Part shown: positions 39,101 through 51,341 of the stretch, one piece after another
How the letters are laid out: each line of letters begins with the position of its first letter
Position numbering within the stretch: position 1 is the first letter of the stretch
Assembly: GCF_037975245.1 (NCBI RefSeq)
Contig: NC_092582.1
Span: 144,001-208,000, forward strand
Direction of reading: 5' to 3'
DNA: 64,000 bases
From: Apostichopus japonicus
Lineage: Eukaryota; Echinodermata; Holothuroidea; Aspidochirotida; Stichopodidae
The notes under the pieces: generated by a model
Databases searched by the model: none
Told to the model about the DNA's origin: nothing
The model's input: only the letters and a program-made list of their open reading frames with translations
Translations under genes and position numbers: made by a program

Positions 39101-39989
39101 CACAAAACTACGCTGGTTCTGAAGTGACAGGCGAGTTGTAGGCGTAGCGTGATAGTATGACAAGACGACATCTTGAATGTTTTGTTCGACTTAGCGAGTT
39201 ACGCTTACGTTACACATTGCCGGAAATGATACAGTGATGCAGTTGCTTGTCGCACGTAACTTAGCGAGACGCCCCCCCCCCCCCCAAATATAAAACAGAA
39301 AGCCAGTCAGCTTAGTGATTCCTTGCCTTATAAGAGTATCGCCTATACTAAATCAAATGATTGATAGAGCAGCTGCATGGGGAAACTGTGTCCTAAAATA
39401 AAGTAAAGGAACATCAGAAAAGAATACCAGATAACTTGACCATTGTAAAAGGTACTATCTGAAAGTTATATCTCGGCCACAAGAGCAAAGGTCAAATCAT
39501 GTATCAGTTATAGTGACATAGAAAAGTCATTAATCAACGAAATGGGCTACAAGTTAAAGCATGATGTGATGGTCATATTGAAGGAAGATGTTAGAAGTTA
39601 GATCTGTCGCATTTTTCCTCCTAATTTTTGCATTTTGGTACTAAAGACCTAATGTTGCCTGTGCCAGTCTTTCAACTACGTGAGTCAGAACGTTTTTTTT
39701 TTTTAAATATAGAACTATGACTAACAGTAGTTTCAGAAATGGTGACAATTTGGCAAAATGTTTAAATAGCCCAATTGTGTACTGTATCAGCTCCAGCCGA
39801 TGTAAAACATGAAGCTGCAGAATAATGCCGCACTACCAAACACTTCTCAACACAGGTTGACAGGAAAACTATTGTGACCTGTGCACCTTTGTGGAGGACA
39901 GTATTAAAAAAATATATATTTACCTAAATGTAGGTAGTACTCATTATGGGGCAACAATCACCCATCTACAATGTAACTTTTTTGACCAA

Positions 39990-40440
39990 TGACCACCGAA
40001 ATGAACTTCGACCTCAGCAGAAACAAAATATTTCTTATACTCAATAAGTTGGATCACGTAAATTAGAGCTTTTTATTTTGAGTATGTGAGCTTAAAAAGT
40101 GATGAGACTTTGACCTCTGTTGACCTCCAATGACCTTCGACCTCCATAGAAAAAAGTTTCTTCTTAATATGGTGCATCCACATATTACATATGAAGTTCA
40201 TCCACCTTATAGTTTTTTCGTTATCGTGTTTACAATGTTTTCAGACTTTGACCTCAAATGACCTGTGACTTCGACAGAAACCATTAAGGCAATTCTACTC
40301 AATAAGGTGCTTTCATGTACTACATATGGAGTTCATCCAACATGAACATATGGAGTTCTTGGATTACACATACCTAATATGAAGATCACCACCAATATAG
40401 TTTTTTATAATTATCGTATTTACAGGCCAAGCCGTCGCAC
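39990..40440. repeat. TGACCT-rich dispersed repeat
   Basis: Repeats the pattern gactttgacctc(t/a), gacctccaatgacctt, (t/c)atatgaagttcatccac, ttatcgtgtttacaatg several times. It belongs to the family at 7860-8390 and ends in a short (CA)n (40438-40449). Confidence 0.7.
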
Positions 40441-41849
40441 ACACACACGCCGTCACCATCGCATATATTCATTATATATTCCAGCACCCTTTTGGACGTG
40501 GCACACTATTGTGCCACAGAAGCGACTGATTTAGTTATGAATATTTAGGCAGTGTGTGTGTGACAAGTTACTACCGATTCCAGTGAAGGGATTCACTGTT
40601 ATTAAGTCGTGTGATAAGGCCTTGTTCTTGATACAATTCTGTTACCGTTTCTTGGTTTATCTGAACGAATGGTGACCTCCGATGGAGAGAATCAAGTCCC
40701 ATACGGAGGTATTTATTTGGTATTCACAAAAACCACTTTATTTGCGTTTGGTCTCAGAGTTTTTAGCCCTTGAATTATTCTTTCACATTCGAAAATGTTC
40801 AAACCAGAAAATGTGTGTATAAATATATCTTCGAGATTTCAACCGACATTTCTAGAGTTGATTTGCCAGCCGGTGTTCTCATTGCTATAATAACTACACC
40901 GCTACAGTAGATACTATTTTGTAAGTAAACATCTTTGCCACACTGGACTAGCGAAAACATTCGTAAACTTCCCCCCTCCCCTTCCCCGATTTCTACCTCA
41001 TTAAATAACATCGTAATTTGGACAAGAAACGATACATGTGAACATGGCAGAACAGCCAGCACTAGTGTTTCACTATGTCGGGATGATGACGGAATGACCT
41101 TTAAAAGTTAGAGTTGACACCTCAGGTCATGACATTCTTGTGTTATACCGATATTTGTAGAGTTTCTCCAATCAACGCGATGGTCTGTCTGGGTTATGCC
41201 TAAAGTTTTTCGCTTACTCAAAACGTCAAACCCCAATGGGCCTTATGTCACAGAATGTCAAACAACAAAAAATCTGAAGAAGAAAAGGCACTCCTACAAA
41301 CTGAGGTCCTTATAGTGATGTCGCCTGTAATCTCCACAGCAACGTAAGCAATGGGCGATCATTATGTTACGTTGTTGATGTTTTCACATGTTACGAAGAT
41401 CATAAACGGCAGATTTTCGTATGCTAGTTTTTTTTAATTGTTTTTTACAGTAATTGTAAAGTATTTGTAGGTAAAATGCCTATCCTTAATTTACACATCA
41501 TAATTAAACATTAAACCGCACACAGGCTGAGACACCCCCCCCCCTCACCATCCTGCTCCTCGTGCGGATTACTGCCCCCCCCCCACCCAAATTCGTGTCA
41601 GTACCGAATGTACAAAAACTTCAAAAGTTACAGGACATAAATCTTGTGCTCCCACGTGGTCGTTGATTTTATATACGTTTCTTTCTACCGTATGGACAAG
41701 TTTATCATGTTACATCTACATCCATCCTACCGCCATGGACGTCTGCTCAATGAGTTAAGCCGGATATATATTTTAACTCACTCTAACTATGGAACGCCAA
41801 AGGGAAATAATTAATATCATACGACATAAACGATTTATCAATTACTTCT

Positions 41850-42462
41850 TTTTAGCGTTTTTCTAATGTTACTTTAGATGGTTTTGATTTTATAGCAGCA
41901 GTTAGAGAATTCCATGGCCTTATAGCACGATTCTTTAAACTTAACGTACCAAATGTTGTATTACATAAGTTGTGGTGTGCTTGACCGGCACTTCTAGTGC
42001 GGTGACTATGTGTGGCGCTGCTTATAGTGAAGAAGTCATGAAAGGCTGCAGGATGTAAGCCATTCCAAGCATTGTAAGGGAATGTGGCTACATTCAGCCT
42101 AATAATATCGCTAAATTTGAATAAGTTGAGCAATTTGAAAAGTGAGCTGGTGTGTTCACAATATTCAGAATGAGTTATATGACGAATGAGGCTTTCTCTT
42201 GTAGGATTTCAAGAGGGTGAAGATAAACATTATAGGTGCCAGACCAGATATTACAGCAATATGAAAAATGGGGGAAAACTAATGTTTGGTAAAGCATTCT
42301 AAGAAAATTCTGAGGAAAGTAGTGTTTCAACTTAGAAATGATACCAACAATTTTTCGCCACAGTGTTTGCAATATTTGATATATGTTCACACCAAGTAAG
42401 TTAACAATCAATATAAACTCCGAGAAACTTAATACTATGCAGATGCTTGATTGGCTAACCAT
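41850..42462 (-). pseudogene. Non-LTR retrotransposon RT C-terminal remnant
   Basis: Two minus frames in the expected order. The first (42462-42175) contains LYQTLVFPHFSYCCNIWSG and LEILQEKASFVI, the Y(x)TLVxPHxxYxxxxW and L(x)xLQ(x)(x)A segments of the region after the RT palm. The second (42133-41852) contains HRTRSAG, FGTLSLKNRAIRPWNSL and IKSKPSKVTLEKR, the usual R(T)R...G...WN(S/x)L...I(K)(x)(x)P(S) ending of CR1/L2-like elements. The frames are separated by a frame change near 42150, and the RT catalytic part is missing. It is a 5'-truncated, inactive copy. Confidence 0.75.
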
Positions 42463-42624
42463 CCATTAAAATATCTTTTTTTCCAAGAAAAAGATTTACT
42501 TTTATTGAAATCGTAAACGACAATACGTAAATACGAAAATATCTTAAGCACTTTTCGAGAAGAGCAGCACCATATTTGCTTTACTGACGAAGGCATCTGG
42601 AGGAGAAACAACAAAGAAAGCTCC

Positions 42625-43200
42625 TGTCAAGGTAAAGAGGAGAGACACACAGAAACACAAACAAACAAACAAGAGGAGAGACACACAGAAACACAAACAA
42701 ACAAGAGGAGAGACACACAGAAACACAAACAAACAAACAAACAAGAGGAGAGACACACAGAAACACAAACAAACAAACAAGAGGAGAGACACACAGAAAC
42801 ACAAACAAACAAACACACAAGAGGAGAGACACACAGAAACACAAACAAACAAACAAGAGGAGAGACACACAGAAACACAAACAAACAAACAAACAAGAGG
42901 AGAGACACACAGAAATACAAACAAACAAGAGGAGAGACACACAGAAACACAAACAAACAAGAGGAGAGACACACAGAAATACAAACAAACAAACAAGAGG
43001 AGAGACACACAGAAATACAAACAAACAAACAAGAGGAGAGACACACAGAAACACAAACAAACAAGAGGAGAGACACACAGAAACACAAACAAACAAACAA
43101 GAGGAGAGACACACAGAAATACAAACAAACAAACAAGAGGAGAGACACACAGAAATACAAACAAACAAACAAACAAGAGGAGAGACACACAGAAACACAA
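42625..43200. repeat. Minisatellite, gaggagagacacacagaaac + (acaa)n unit
   Basis: About 16 units of gaggagagacacacagaaac followed by acaaacaa with two to four acaa steps, so unit length varies in steps of 4 bp (28-40 bp). All three minus frames encode Cys/Val/Leu/Phe-rich repeats (CVSPLVCLFVFL), which is a by-product. It directly abuts the Gypsy fragment that starts at 43208. Confidence 0.95.
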
Positions 43201-43207
43201 AACTAAA

Positions 43208-44549
43208 ATGAAAGGGAATCATGTACCGTCAACCGAAAAATCAAAATGGAGTCAGCACTTGAATGCCGTCATCCATGCATACAATTGTTGTAAACATGAC
43301 TCAACTGGTTATTCTCCGTTTCAACTTCTTTTCGGCAGACCACCTCAATTACCTATTGACATGGTTTTCAGACAACACGAAACTCAACCGCCTGATAACC
43401 CTGGCTACCCCAAGTACGTGGCCGACTGGAAAGCTCGGATGGAAGAGGCCTATACAAAAGTGAGACTAAACAGTCAAAAAGCAGCTCAGAGGAACAAGAA
43501 AAAGTTGGATAGAGCAATCAGGAATGCAGCTTCACAAAGTTTGAATCCAGGTGATCGTGTCTTGATAAAGAATACCGCACCACATCTTGGACCTGGAAAG
43601 CTGAGATCACATTATGAGGACAAGATCCATACCGTAGTATCACGACAGGGAGATGACATGCCAGTGTACAAGCTACAACCAGAAGATGGAGTGGGCAGAA
43701 ATAGAATTCTACATCGCAATCTTCTTATGCCATGTAACTACCTGTGCCATGAGAATGAGGACCCACACCACCCTACTCCTCTCCAGCAACAACAGAACAA
43801 AGGAAAGCAGCAAGGAATGAAGCAACAAGAGACATCATTGCAAAATGATCCTCCTCAGGGTGATCTTAGTCCCGGAGAGGATGATCTCAGTTCCGGAGAG
43901 GACGATGACTATCTCGAGCAATACATGCGGATTGTAGCCAACCAACCTCCCCAGCCCGACACCACAGAGTTAATTCACCAATCCAGTGAGGGAGATCCTG
44001 ACTTAAAGCAAAATCCCACACAATAAGAAATAGTTCCTCGCCAGGTAATGCCCGAAGAAGTTGACAGCTTGGAGCAGGAGGGTTCACCACCACCAGAGAC
44101 TATGTATCAACATATGCACGATCAACCACAACCAATAGAAGTGCCTAACACTACCAATGACTGTACTGCAACACCAGATTTAGACGAGCAGCAGGACTTT
44201 CAAAGGCCGGTGAGAGACAGGCGTCCCCCATTGCCTTTCCAATATTCTACCATGAGCACACCTGATCCCTTTTGTATGTCAGTGGCAGGACAGACCCAAC
44301 ACAGAGGAGAGAATTATGCACCATCCCCACTACCAGGTCTACAATGTATGTCTCCCTACCAACCCTTCCACCAGCAGCACATGGGACACCAGATGCCACC
44401 TGTAAGATAGATGTCTCCCTGGCAATTCTACCAGCCATTCCTCTATCCACTGAACGGACAGTATCCTCCACACCACCAGAACGTGCCATTTCAACCAGAG
44501 ACAGACCATCCACCACAGAGACCAAGCCCAATAGTTACATGTACATAGC
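43208..44549 (+). pseudogene. Ty3/Gypsy-type retrotransposon pol 3' end (integrase C-terminal part), broken
   Basis: In the first segment (43208-44026) the N-terminal piece has AYNCCKHDSTGYSPFQLLFGR, the end of the integrase catalytic domain. Then comes NPGDRVLIKN, a gap, and PVYKLQPEDG with RILHRNLLMP, the C-terminal integrase module. The tail is Gln/Pro/acidic. The same frame carries on after stops at 44024-44026 and 44408-44410. The second segment contains RPVRDRRPPLPFQYS, usual near the pol end, and the third runs to a stop at 44547-44549. The zinc-binding HHCC, the catalytic Asp residues, RT, RNase H and gag are missing. The left break coincides with the minisatellite. It is an old, inactive copy. 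Confidence 0.8.
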
Positions 44550-45046
44550 ATAGGATATTTACTTAACTCATGTTTCACAGACTTTATTACTGAAGTTAAC
44601 AGTTAACATGTCAGGTAATGAGATAAGGTTAATAAGGTCAATGCTGCAGCATGTAAAGAATGTTTACGAAATAAGGTTAAGTACATCAGTTACACACCAA
44701 GTAGTGATTTTGATACGTCACTGGTAGTTACACTGTATGTAAAGTGTATTTTAGCGTAACTTATTCACCTAGGAAAGAAGTTCTTCAGACATGTTTAGTT
44801 TTGTTCCTCTATGAATTTATTTGATTAAGTAGGAACTCCATTGTTTATAAAGTGATTTTCAGAAGTCACCAGGACGAGTTCTCTGGAGCGGTTGCCAACG
44901 TTTCAGAGTATGGATCTGAATTTTCAGAGCCGAAGTCCTCATTTTTGGATGCTTAGATATATCTTGTTCTTCAAGTATTTGTATTGTGAATGTAGCACCT
45001 AATACTGACTGTAGGTAATACATGTCGAGGTCGACACCATTTTATG
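44550..45046. other. Non-coding tail of the Gypsy fragment
   Basis: AT-rich sequence between the last pol stop and the candidate polypurine tract; no frame or repeat seen. Confidence 0.4.
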
Positions 45047-45075
45047 TGGGGGAGAGTGTGGAGCTTGGGAAAGCT
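45047..45075 (+). mobile_element. Candidate polypurine tract and 3' LTR start of the Gypsy element
   Basis: gtgggggagag (45046-45056) is followed directly by TGTGGAGCTTGGG, as expected of a PPT next to an LTR that starts with TG, at a plausible distance (about 500 bp) after pol. A matching 5' LTR and a CA end are not visible in the window, so this is tentative. Confidence 0.4.
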
Positions 45076-45317
45076 GCCCCCCCCCCTAATTAATATTTGT
45101 TATGTTATTTTGTTTACCTATCCGAAATGGAAGAACCCAAGTAGCCCTGTGCAGGAAGGAGGCCAACACTAATTGTGACTTGCTAAAACACATGTTGGAC
45201 TCATTTGTTAATCAAGGATTCTTTCTTCCTCTTTTACTTTATAGCTAATGACAGCAAAAGAGGGTTACAGAAGTATTTTATTTTCTTCTATGAAAAGACA
45301 AACATCACATTAAACAA

Positions 45318-45680
45318 ATGAAATATGTTTGCAATTGCAAGCAAATTTCACCAAGATGCGTAGCTTATTATAAACAGCAATACATAAACGAGATGTGCCC
45401 TCTAATCAAATTTGCCGATGATACAACCACGCCAGGTCTTAGCTATGGAAATGATGACCGGGCATACCTCCGACAGCTGCAGTCATTCGAAGAACTAAAT
45501 ATTTCTAAAATAAAAGAAAGTATTGCTTTTAGACAAAAGGGTACTCCAGCACCACCTGTTATTATTAAGGGAAATGCTGTAGAACGTGTATCTACACACT
45601 TATCTATTGGAGTTGTATTGAATGATAATACAGAGAGCAAAGGTTCCATAAATGTCGAAAGTGAAGTGTCAAAAAGTTAA
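45318..45680 (+). pseudogene. Non-LTR retrotransposon RT fragment (FADD palm motif)
   Basis: Open frame of 120 codons whose middle reads CPLIKFADDTTTPGLS, then NISKIKESIAFRQKG and VIIKGNAVERVS...IGVV. FADD is the catalytic palm motif (Y/F-A-D-D). LN(x)SK(T)KE, the I(K)G(x)(x)VE(R/x)V segment and LGV(x)(I/L) follow in the order seen in CR1/L2-like RTs. The fingers and the thumb are missing and the N-terminal 25 residues do not align. It lies between the Gypsy tail and another repeat. Confidence 0.7.
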
Positions 45681-45699
45681 AATATATGTGCCAAATTTT

Positions 45700-45958
<259 letters not shown>

Positions 45959-46137
45959 TTTGGACACCATTAATTTATACCACGTGCATGACGTCAGACA
46001 ATAACAAACCACCTGTTTCGCTCATTTTATACGAACATTGATGTATTAGTCAACTTTACGCGTAACGATAACTGCAAATGAAAACCTCCAAAAAGGAGAA
46101 AAATAAACCCTTCATAGATGTGTTCTCTCTTCATACG

Positions 46138-46350
46138 CAGTGTTAGCTCAGTGGCTAACGCTGGTGCCTTTCAATTATAAGGTCCCGAGTTCGAGTCCCT
46201 CCAAGATAAATGTATGTCGTCCAGTTACAGAGTTGTTGACAATTGACAATTCAAAATCATGGACGTTAAATTATGAGTCTAAGAGACTGACTTCGGTCAG
46301 CTTGCGGCTTTGATAAGCCAATGATGGCTTCTTCGCGAGTTCATACATAC
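46138..46350 (+). mobile_element. tRNA-derived SINE-like element
   Basis: An A-box-like TAGCTCAGTGG (46144-46154) and a B-box-like GTTCGAGTCCC (46189-46199) are spaced as in a tRNA gene. The acceptor stem ends (cagtgtt and ctccaag) do not pair, so it is not a functional tRNA. A tRNA-unrelated body of ~140 bp follows and ends in a (CATA)n tail (46343-46358), the usual layout of a SINE. Confidence 0.65.
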
Positions 46351-46359
46351 ATACATACA

Positions 46360-46600
46360 ATCAGGGGCGGCGATTTGTTTCAAATATTTGGGGGACATTT
46401 GCTTGGGTGCAGGCATGGGCGCAGATCAGTCTGGAATAATGGTGGGGACGCGTGTCTGTTCTCTGATTCTAAGCGGAGCGCGACCATGGGTTCGCGCGCA
46501 GCGTACAAGAATTTTTTGGGCAAATATACCTCCCAGATCGCCGGAAATAACACTTCCCAGGCCCAGTGATGCTCCCAAACCTCCTTAACTTTAAGATCTC
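46360..46600 (-). repeat. G-rich dispersed repeat, inverted copy of 19190-19345
   Basis: aggggcggcgatttgtttca, aatatttgggggacatttgc, gcgcgcagcgtacaaga and cccagatcgccggaaat match 19345-19190 in reverse complement. A third partial copy is at 47030-47110 (caaggcgcgaagcg, attcctcccagatcgctgga). Confidence 0.8.
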
Positions 46601-47194
46601 ATGGCTTAGAAATTTAGTTTGGGGAAATACATGGGCGTCTGCAGAAAAAAAATTAGGGCACAAATAATGCAAGTAGACTTTTGTATACGATGTCGCCTCC
46701 CAGAAAACAATTATAGACTGCCGCAAATGCGATTTCTGTCCTATATTTAACAACTGCGGATAAATATAATAAAATGAGAACTGCTGCATGTCATTTGCAC
46801 AATGCTGGATCAAACTGTGCCAAAATTCAATACATGGGAATTTGAAATGCAGCGTTTGGTCAAGACAAATTGTTGGGAACACGGTCTATCATGTCCCCAC
46901 CACTGAAAAAGTTGGTGGGGACGTGTCCCGCTGTGATGATATTATGTAACAATTTATGACACGGTTAGACGGGCGCGTAGCAAGGAATTTGCGAAGGGAG
47001 GGGCTAAGCTTGTAGGCAAACTATCTAAGCGTAGCGCCACATTGTGTCGCAAGGCGCGAAGCGTTAAAGAAATTTTGGCCGAAAATTCCTCCCAGATCGC
47101 TGGAAGTGGCACTTCCCAGGTCTTGTAGGTTGCATCTTAGCATTTTCTATTTTGAAAATTACTAGCGATATCATAAAAAAATACAAAACGTATG
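46600..47194. other. Repeat-derived sequence, no gene seen
   Basis: Continuation of the G-rich repeat family. The minus frame at 46469-46882 spans it and is not a credible gene. Confidence 0.45.
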
Positions 47195-47515
47195 CTCAAG
47201 GGGGGGGGGTGGTCGCCCTCTCCCCCCCCCCCGCCCTTGGCTACGCGCCTGCGGTTAGAAATCTGCAGTAGGAAACAACAGGCAAAATGGAAACCCAGTG
47301 AACCCATATCGATGTGGGTCATACATATGTTTGTACGTACTTACACTCATACACATGTGTACAGACATTAACAGACATTATGATAATCATCATGAGTGAC
47401 AACTTGCTATACGGTCACAGGTCACAGAAACGACCACGAAGTGTCATTTACCTCATGCAGCATGTGTTGGATGAAGTTTTAGCCACCGCCAAGTATGATG
47501 GATAAATAATCTCAT
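47195..47515 (-). repeat. Dispersed repeat, copy B (inverted partner of 18371-18660)
   Basis: Begins with G and C runs and ccttggctacgcgcctgc, then aaatggaaacccagtgaacc, tatacggtcacaggtcacag, catgtgttggatgaagtttt and agccaccgccaagtatgatg, the reverse complement of copy A in reverse order. Confidence 0.85.
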
Positions 47516-50500
47516 GCATTACTTTCTATTTATAGCCACAAAATAAAACTATGCCATCAAATATTTGGGGGGATATTAGATACTATATCCCCCACCTAAA
47601 ATATTGGGGGGCACATGTCCCCTCGTCCCCCCATGATCGCCGCGCATGCATACAATGATACAAACATACACACATAAATGTACAAAAATATTCATTACGC
47701 TTTTTTATTAGCTTTCGTAAAAACGGACGAGCTAGATAGGCAAACACCTGCAAATCATAGGTACATTATTGCAGCCTGTACATACCATTAGTGTGATACT
47801 AACGATAAACGTTAGTTTGTGTATTAGACGTTCGTGAAACGAATCAATCATGGCAAACGCAAAGCGTGTAAATACAATAGACCGGACGAACGCTATAGTC
47901 CTAAGGCATACGGCCTTCGATATAATCCACGGTATGGTTCCGTAAATTTCACCAACTGTTCTCAAAATGTCAATTTAAAGTGGCCATGACACGAAAATGT
48001 TAACGTCCTGTCTTTTGGGGATAAATCTAAGCATGCTCTCTAGAACATATATCAACCATTCCGCCAGTTAAAAATTTGATTTTTCCCTTCGAAAATTGAG
48101 ATTTAATTTACCCTCTTCGGGCTTGAAAGTTCGTTCGGCTGAAAATTTTGCTAATCTCATGACGTCATGTGACGTCATGTTATGAACACGACTTTGCTCT
48201 CGCTGATTCCTCCGAACACACATCATACTTACAGTACGACAAGTGTACATAAATACAAGGGCGGAGGAACCGGGGGGCTGGGGGGCGCCAGCCCCCCCCC
48301 AGTGAAAAATATTGAGGGGCGGAAGTATCCCCCCCCCGCTTCGTACCCCCCCCCCCCGCTTCGCAAGTCAGAAAACCCCTTTTTCATTTCCAAATGAGAA
48401 AAAAATCTCATTTGGAGCACCAAATTGCATCTAAGGCCAGGTGAAAATGCAAAATTATATACAAAATGGAGTAGGTGGGTTGAAGTGTGCTGTATTGCAC
48501 CACATTACGTCTGAGGCCACCTGGAAATGCAAAAAAAGTTCAAAGGGGAGGGGACACCCCCTCCCCTTAGACCCCTCCCCCAGGCCGGCCATCAGTCTTC
48601 AGCCCCCCCCCCACACTCAAAAGTACCTTCCTACGCCACTGCATAAATACACAAAACAATCGATAACAAGTCGGCGCGAAGTCAGATCGAAATTTCCCGT
48701 GGAATGTCAGATTTATAACCAAATGCGGCAACCGAACTTCAAAGTGGTAGTGGTTCTTCACCAGGCAGTGAAATTGGGCTATAATTAGTGCGCCCTTTCT
48801 CATATTCGAAGCAGAGAGTGAAGGCGATGACCATGCCAATATTGGACCGAACGTTGAGGGTGGACCTGAGGTGTTAGAACCGTATCAGTCCTTCAGCCAT
48901 GGATGAAGGCTAATTGCATGGGTTATGACATTTGTGCAGCCCCCAACAACACAACGGATCGGCATTTCTCTCGGATATTTTACAACATGTTGTAAAACAA
49001 ACTTGAAATTTCTAGCGATATAGCGTAATACAGTGGTTGTTCTCTCAGTGTAAATGTGCGTGTATGTGTGACGGTATGATTGTCGCGCATCCAGTACGTG
49101 CCTGGGCTTGGCACTTGTGTTCCTAACATGACGTCATCATTGTCTTGTTTTAAAATCGCATTTTCAGATATCTATTTTCGGATGCGAATATTAAAACGTT
49201 AATTTCTAATTAGTCCTTGAGGTTTTCAAGGTGATGAGGATAGTTTTGAACATAGATTTTCTCCTAGATTCAGAGGAAGTTACTCTTAATTAGTTGGATT
49301 TTTCGTGTCATGGCCTCGTGTTGTTCAAATTGACCAATCAGTGTCCAGGTGAGTTATTACTGTCACATCCGATTCGTGATTGACAACACGTTAAAGCACT
49401 GTCAGTCACTGACGACAATGAGCTTGGATTTTACGTAAACTTGTTATGGTTTTATCCATGATATCTTGTTTATATTGTCAATTTTGTACAGTTAAGTTCA
49501 CCTTTTTAAGGGGTTTACTTTCTAATTTGAAAGCCGGGAAGTGTTTCTAAATAACAAAAAATCGCACACCGGTACAGTATATGGGACGGTCAGTAATCCT
49601 TGGACACGTATTGCGCATTACTGTGGCAACCCAGCGTGACCTTTATACATGAAATGCATACGGTACATCATAATGAAACCGTTTATATGCGTGGCTTATC
49701 GTTGGAAAATTAGCTATTTTGCTGACGATAATGACCATTCTTTTTGCAAAATTTTGGTAGATTCGAGACGTTTTTCGCACAAACTATGATTGGAATAGAG
49801 TAAGAATCACAATTAATGGTATGTAGGCGTCACTTTGGGGTTTCACTTACACTTGAAACCTACAGTAATGCCTACGTTTGAGCATCACCCGCTACAGATT
49901 TGGATAGCCTGCCAGACTTGATGTGACATAGCTAATGACTTGGTTAGGATACCAAACATTGACGAAGAAACGCAAGTGACATGGTGTTTAACACACTTAA
50001 GAGAGCTTATTGGAAAGTGTTATCTGTGTATCGTACAAAATGAACAACATATTTTGCTTAAATTTGTATCCCCGAGTGTTTGTATCGCATGACGAAACAT
50101 GAGGAATTAAAGCACTTTAAATGGATATTTGTCAGTGTGTTCTACTAACTACGGACTTACCGAGGAAGGGGAAGGGAAAATGACCGTATCTTTAGAGTGG
50201 ATTATAAGTAGATGAAATCGCAACGTGTAAGCCCCCGCTAATACAATAACAGCAACAAAACCATCAGCATCTGAATTGACGTATCGCGTTGCGTGAACTT
50301 ATTTAAAAAGGTATAACACTTAAAGTACATAATTCGTTTTGGCTGGAGGAGACAATGAAATACAAACAAGGTGTTATCACCATTGTGTGATTAATGTCAG
50401 ACACTTTAGTGGAAATCAAATGTCCAAAACTGTATGTGCAAATCTACCATTCATTGAGCTAGGACAGAAACAGACCAACTAGTCTACGGTATACATACAG

Positions 50501-51080
50501 TCCTGGCCAGCAGGACATTGTTGCAAACAGAATCTTTCCTTTAAAGAGAGAGCAAGCCTATAGGCTGTAACGACACATAAGAATGCTATACGTTTAACAT
50601 TTTTATGAAGTCATAACTAACGATACCCGTTTCGGTATTTATGAAAATGTCACGTTCCCTTGATTGGTGCCGAGGAGTTTTGCAATATTTATGTAAGAAA
50701 CGTTCCACTTACTTGAATAAAGTGACCCTGTCTGCCTGGGCCGAAACAACGTGATATTTTATTGTTTTGTTTTCACTTTTAAGACCTATTAAGAAATGCC
50801 GTATTTTATTTCTGTTTCAAATCATATATCCGTTTGATATTTCCTGTGGAAATGTCAGAATAAGAAAATGTGAATTTGGGGTGACAGGAAACGATTAACC
50901 TATGGAAATGTACATTTCTACATCTTCAACGTATGTGATAATAATGATATAGTCCAAGCTGGTTTCTTGCAAATATCAACTAAAAACGTTAGGCATACAG
51001 CGAAGGGTAGGGAGTTACTGAGGCCGATGTTGTAACATGGGATAGGCCTAGGTTATCTTCTTTGGGCCCGGGGCAGTACC
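47516..51080. other. No gene seen; G/C-homopolymer repeat at about 48255-48640
   Basis: Between 48255 and 48640 are poly-C/poly-G tracts with gcttcgcaag-type phrases and a ctacgccactgc end; a chain of C-rich low-complexity frames crosses it. A CRE pair lies at 48160-48177. The rest looks unique and AT-rich. Confidence 0.45.
48160..48177. promoter_or_regulatory. Two perfect CRE octamers (TGACGTCA) 10 bp apart
   Basis: TGACGTCA at 48160-48167 and 48170-48177, both the full palindromic CREB/ATF site, with centres one helical turn apart. Single copies at 36825-36832 and 49132-49139. No promoter or exon is identified beside them. Confidence 0.5.
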
Positions 51081-51341
51081 ATGAGAAAGTATTGTGGGAT
51101 TATAAGGATTATAAGTCTGTTACTAATATTAGCACAGGCCAATGCCTATATGCCTCAGCTTTCAAAGTTACCATCCTTATGGGCGATTGAAATTAATACA
51201 CGTATTATTAAGTGGATCATTATCGTCACCTTCGTTGAAGGTACTGTCAGTGGATTTCTCAAGACTAAGAAATTGATTCTTATCTATCGTGTTATTGTTC
51301 TATTAAATGAATTAAAAATAACAAGTTTTCGAGCGATGTAG
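51081..51341 (+). other. Open frame with signal-peptide-like start, unassigned
   Basis: An ATG in a fair context (gtaccATGa) starts MRKYCGIIRIISLLLILAQ followed by ANAYMPQLSKLP: a basic start, a hydrophobic core and an Ala-x-Ala-type cleavage site. The other ~60 residues contain two more hydrophobic segments (IIKWIIIVTF, LILIYRVIVLL) and no cysteine framework. It could be the first exon of a + strand gene or chance. I recognise no family. Confidence 0.15.

Larger units (their letters stand above)
34521..41840. other. Putative first intron / upstream region of the collagen gene, no exon found
   Basis: I searched for a minus-strand signal peptide ending in a phase 1 donor and found none I can defend. 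Contents: a perfect palindrome (36114-36179), a CRE-type TGACGTCA (36825-36832), poly-C runs (36581-36589, 39272-39285, 41534-41586) and a TGACCT-rich dispersed repeat at about 39990-40440. Confidence 0.45.

Noticed and set aside
42544-43222. Cys/Val/Leu/Phe-rich membrane-like repeat proteins on minus
   Set aside because: Three overlapping frames over the gaggagagacacacag minisatellite; no gene.
46138-46210. Functional tRNA gene
   Set aside because: A and B boxes are present but the acceptor stem does not pair and the anticodon arm is irregular.
48229-48397. Gly/Pro-rich frames over poly-C/poly-G
   Set aside because: Low-complexity repeat DNA; no codon structure.
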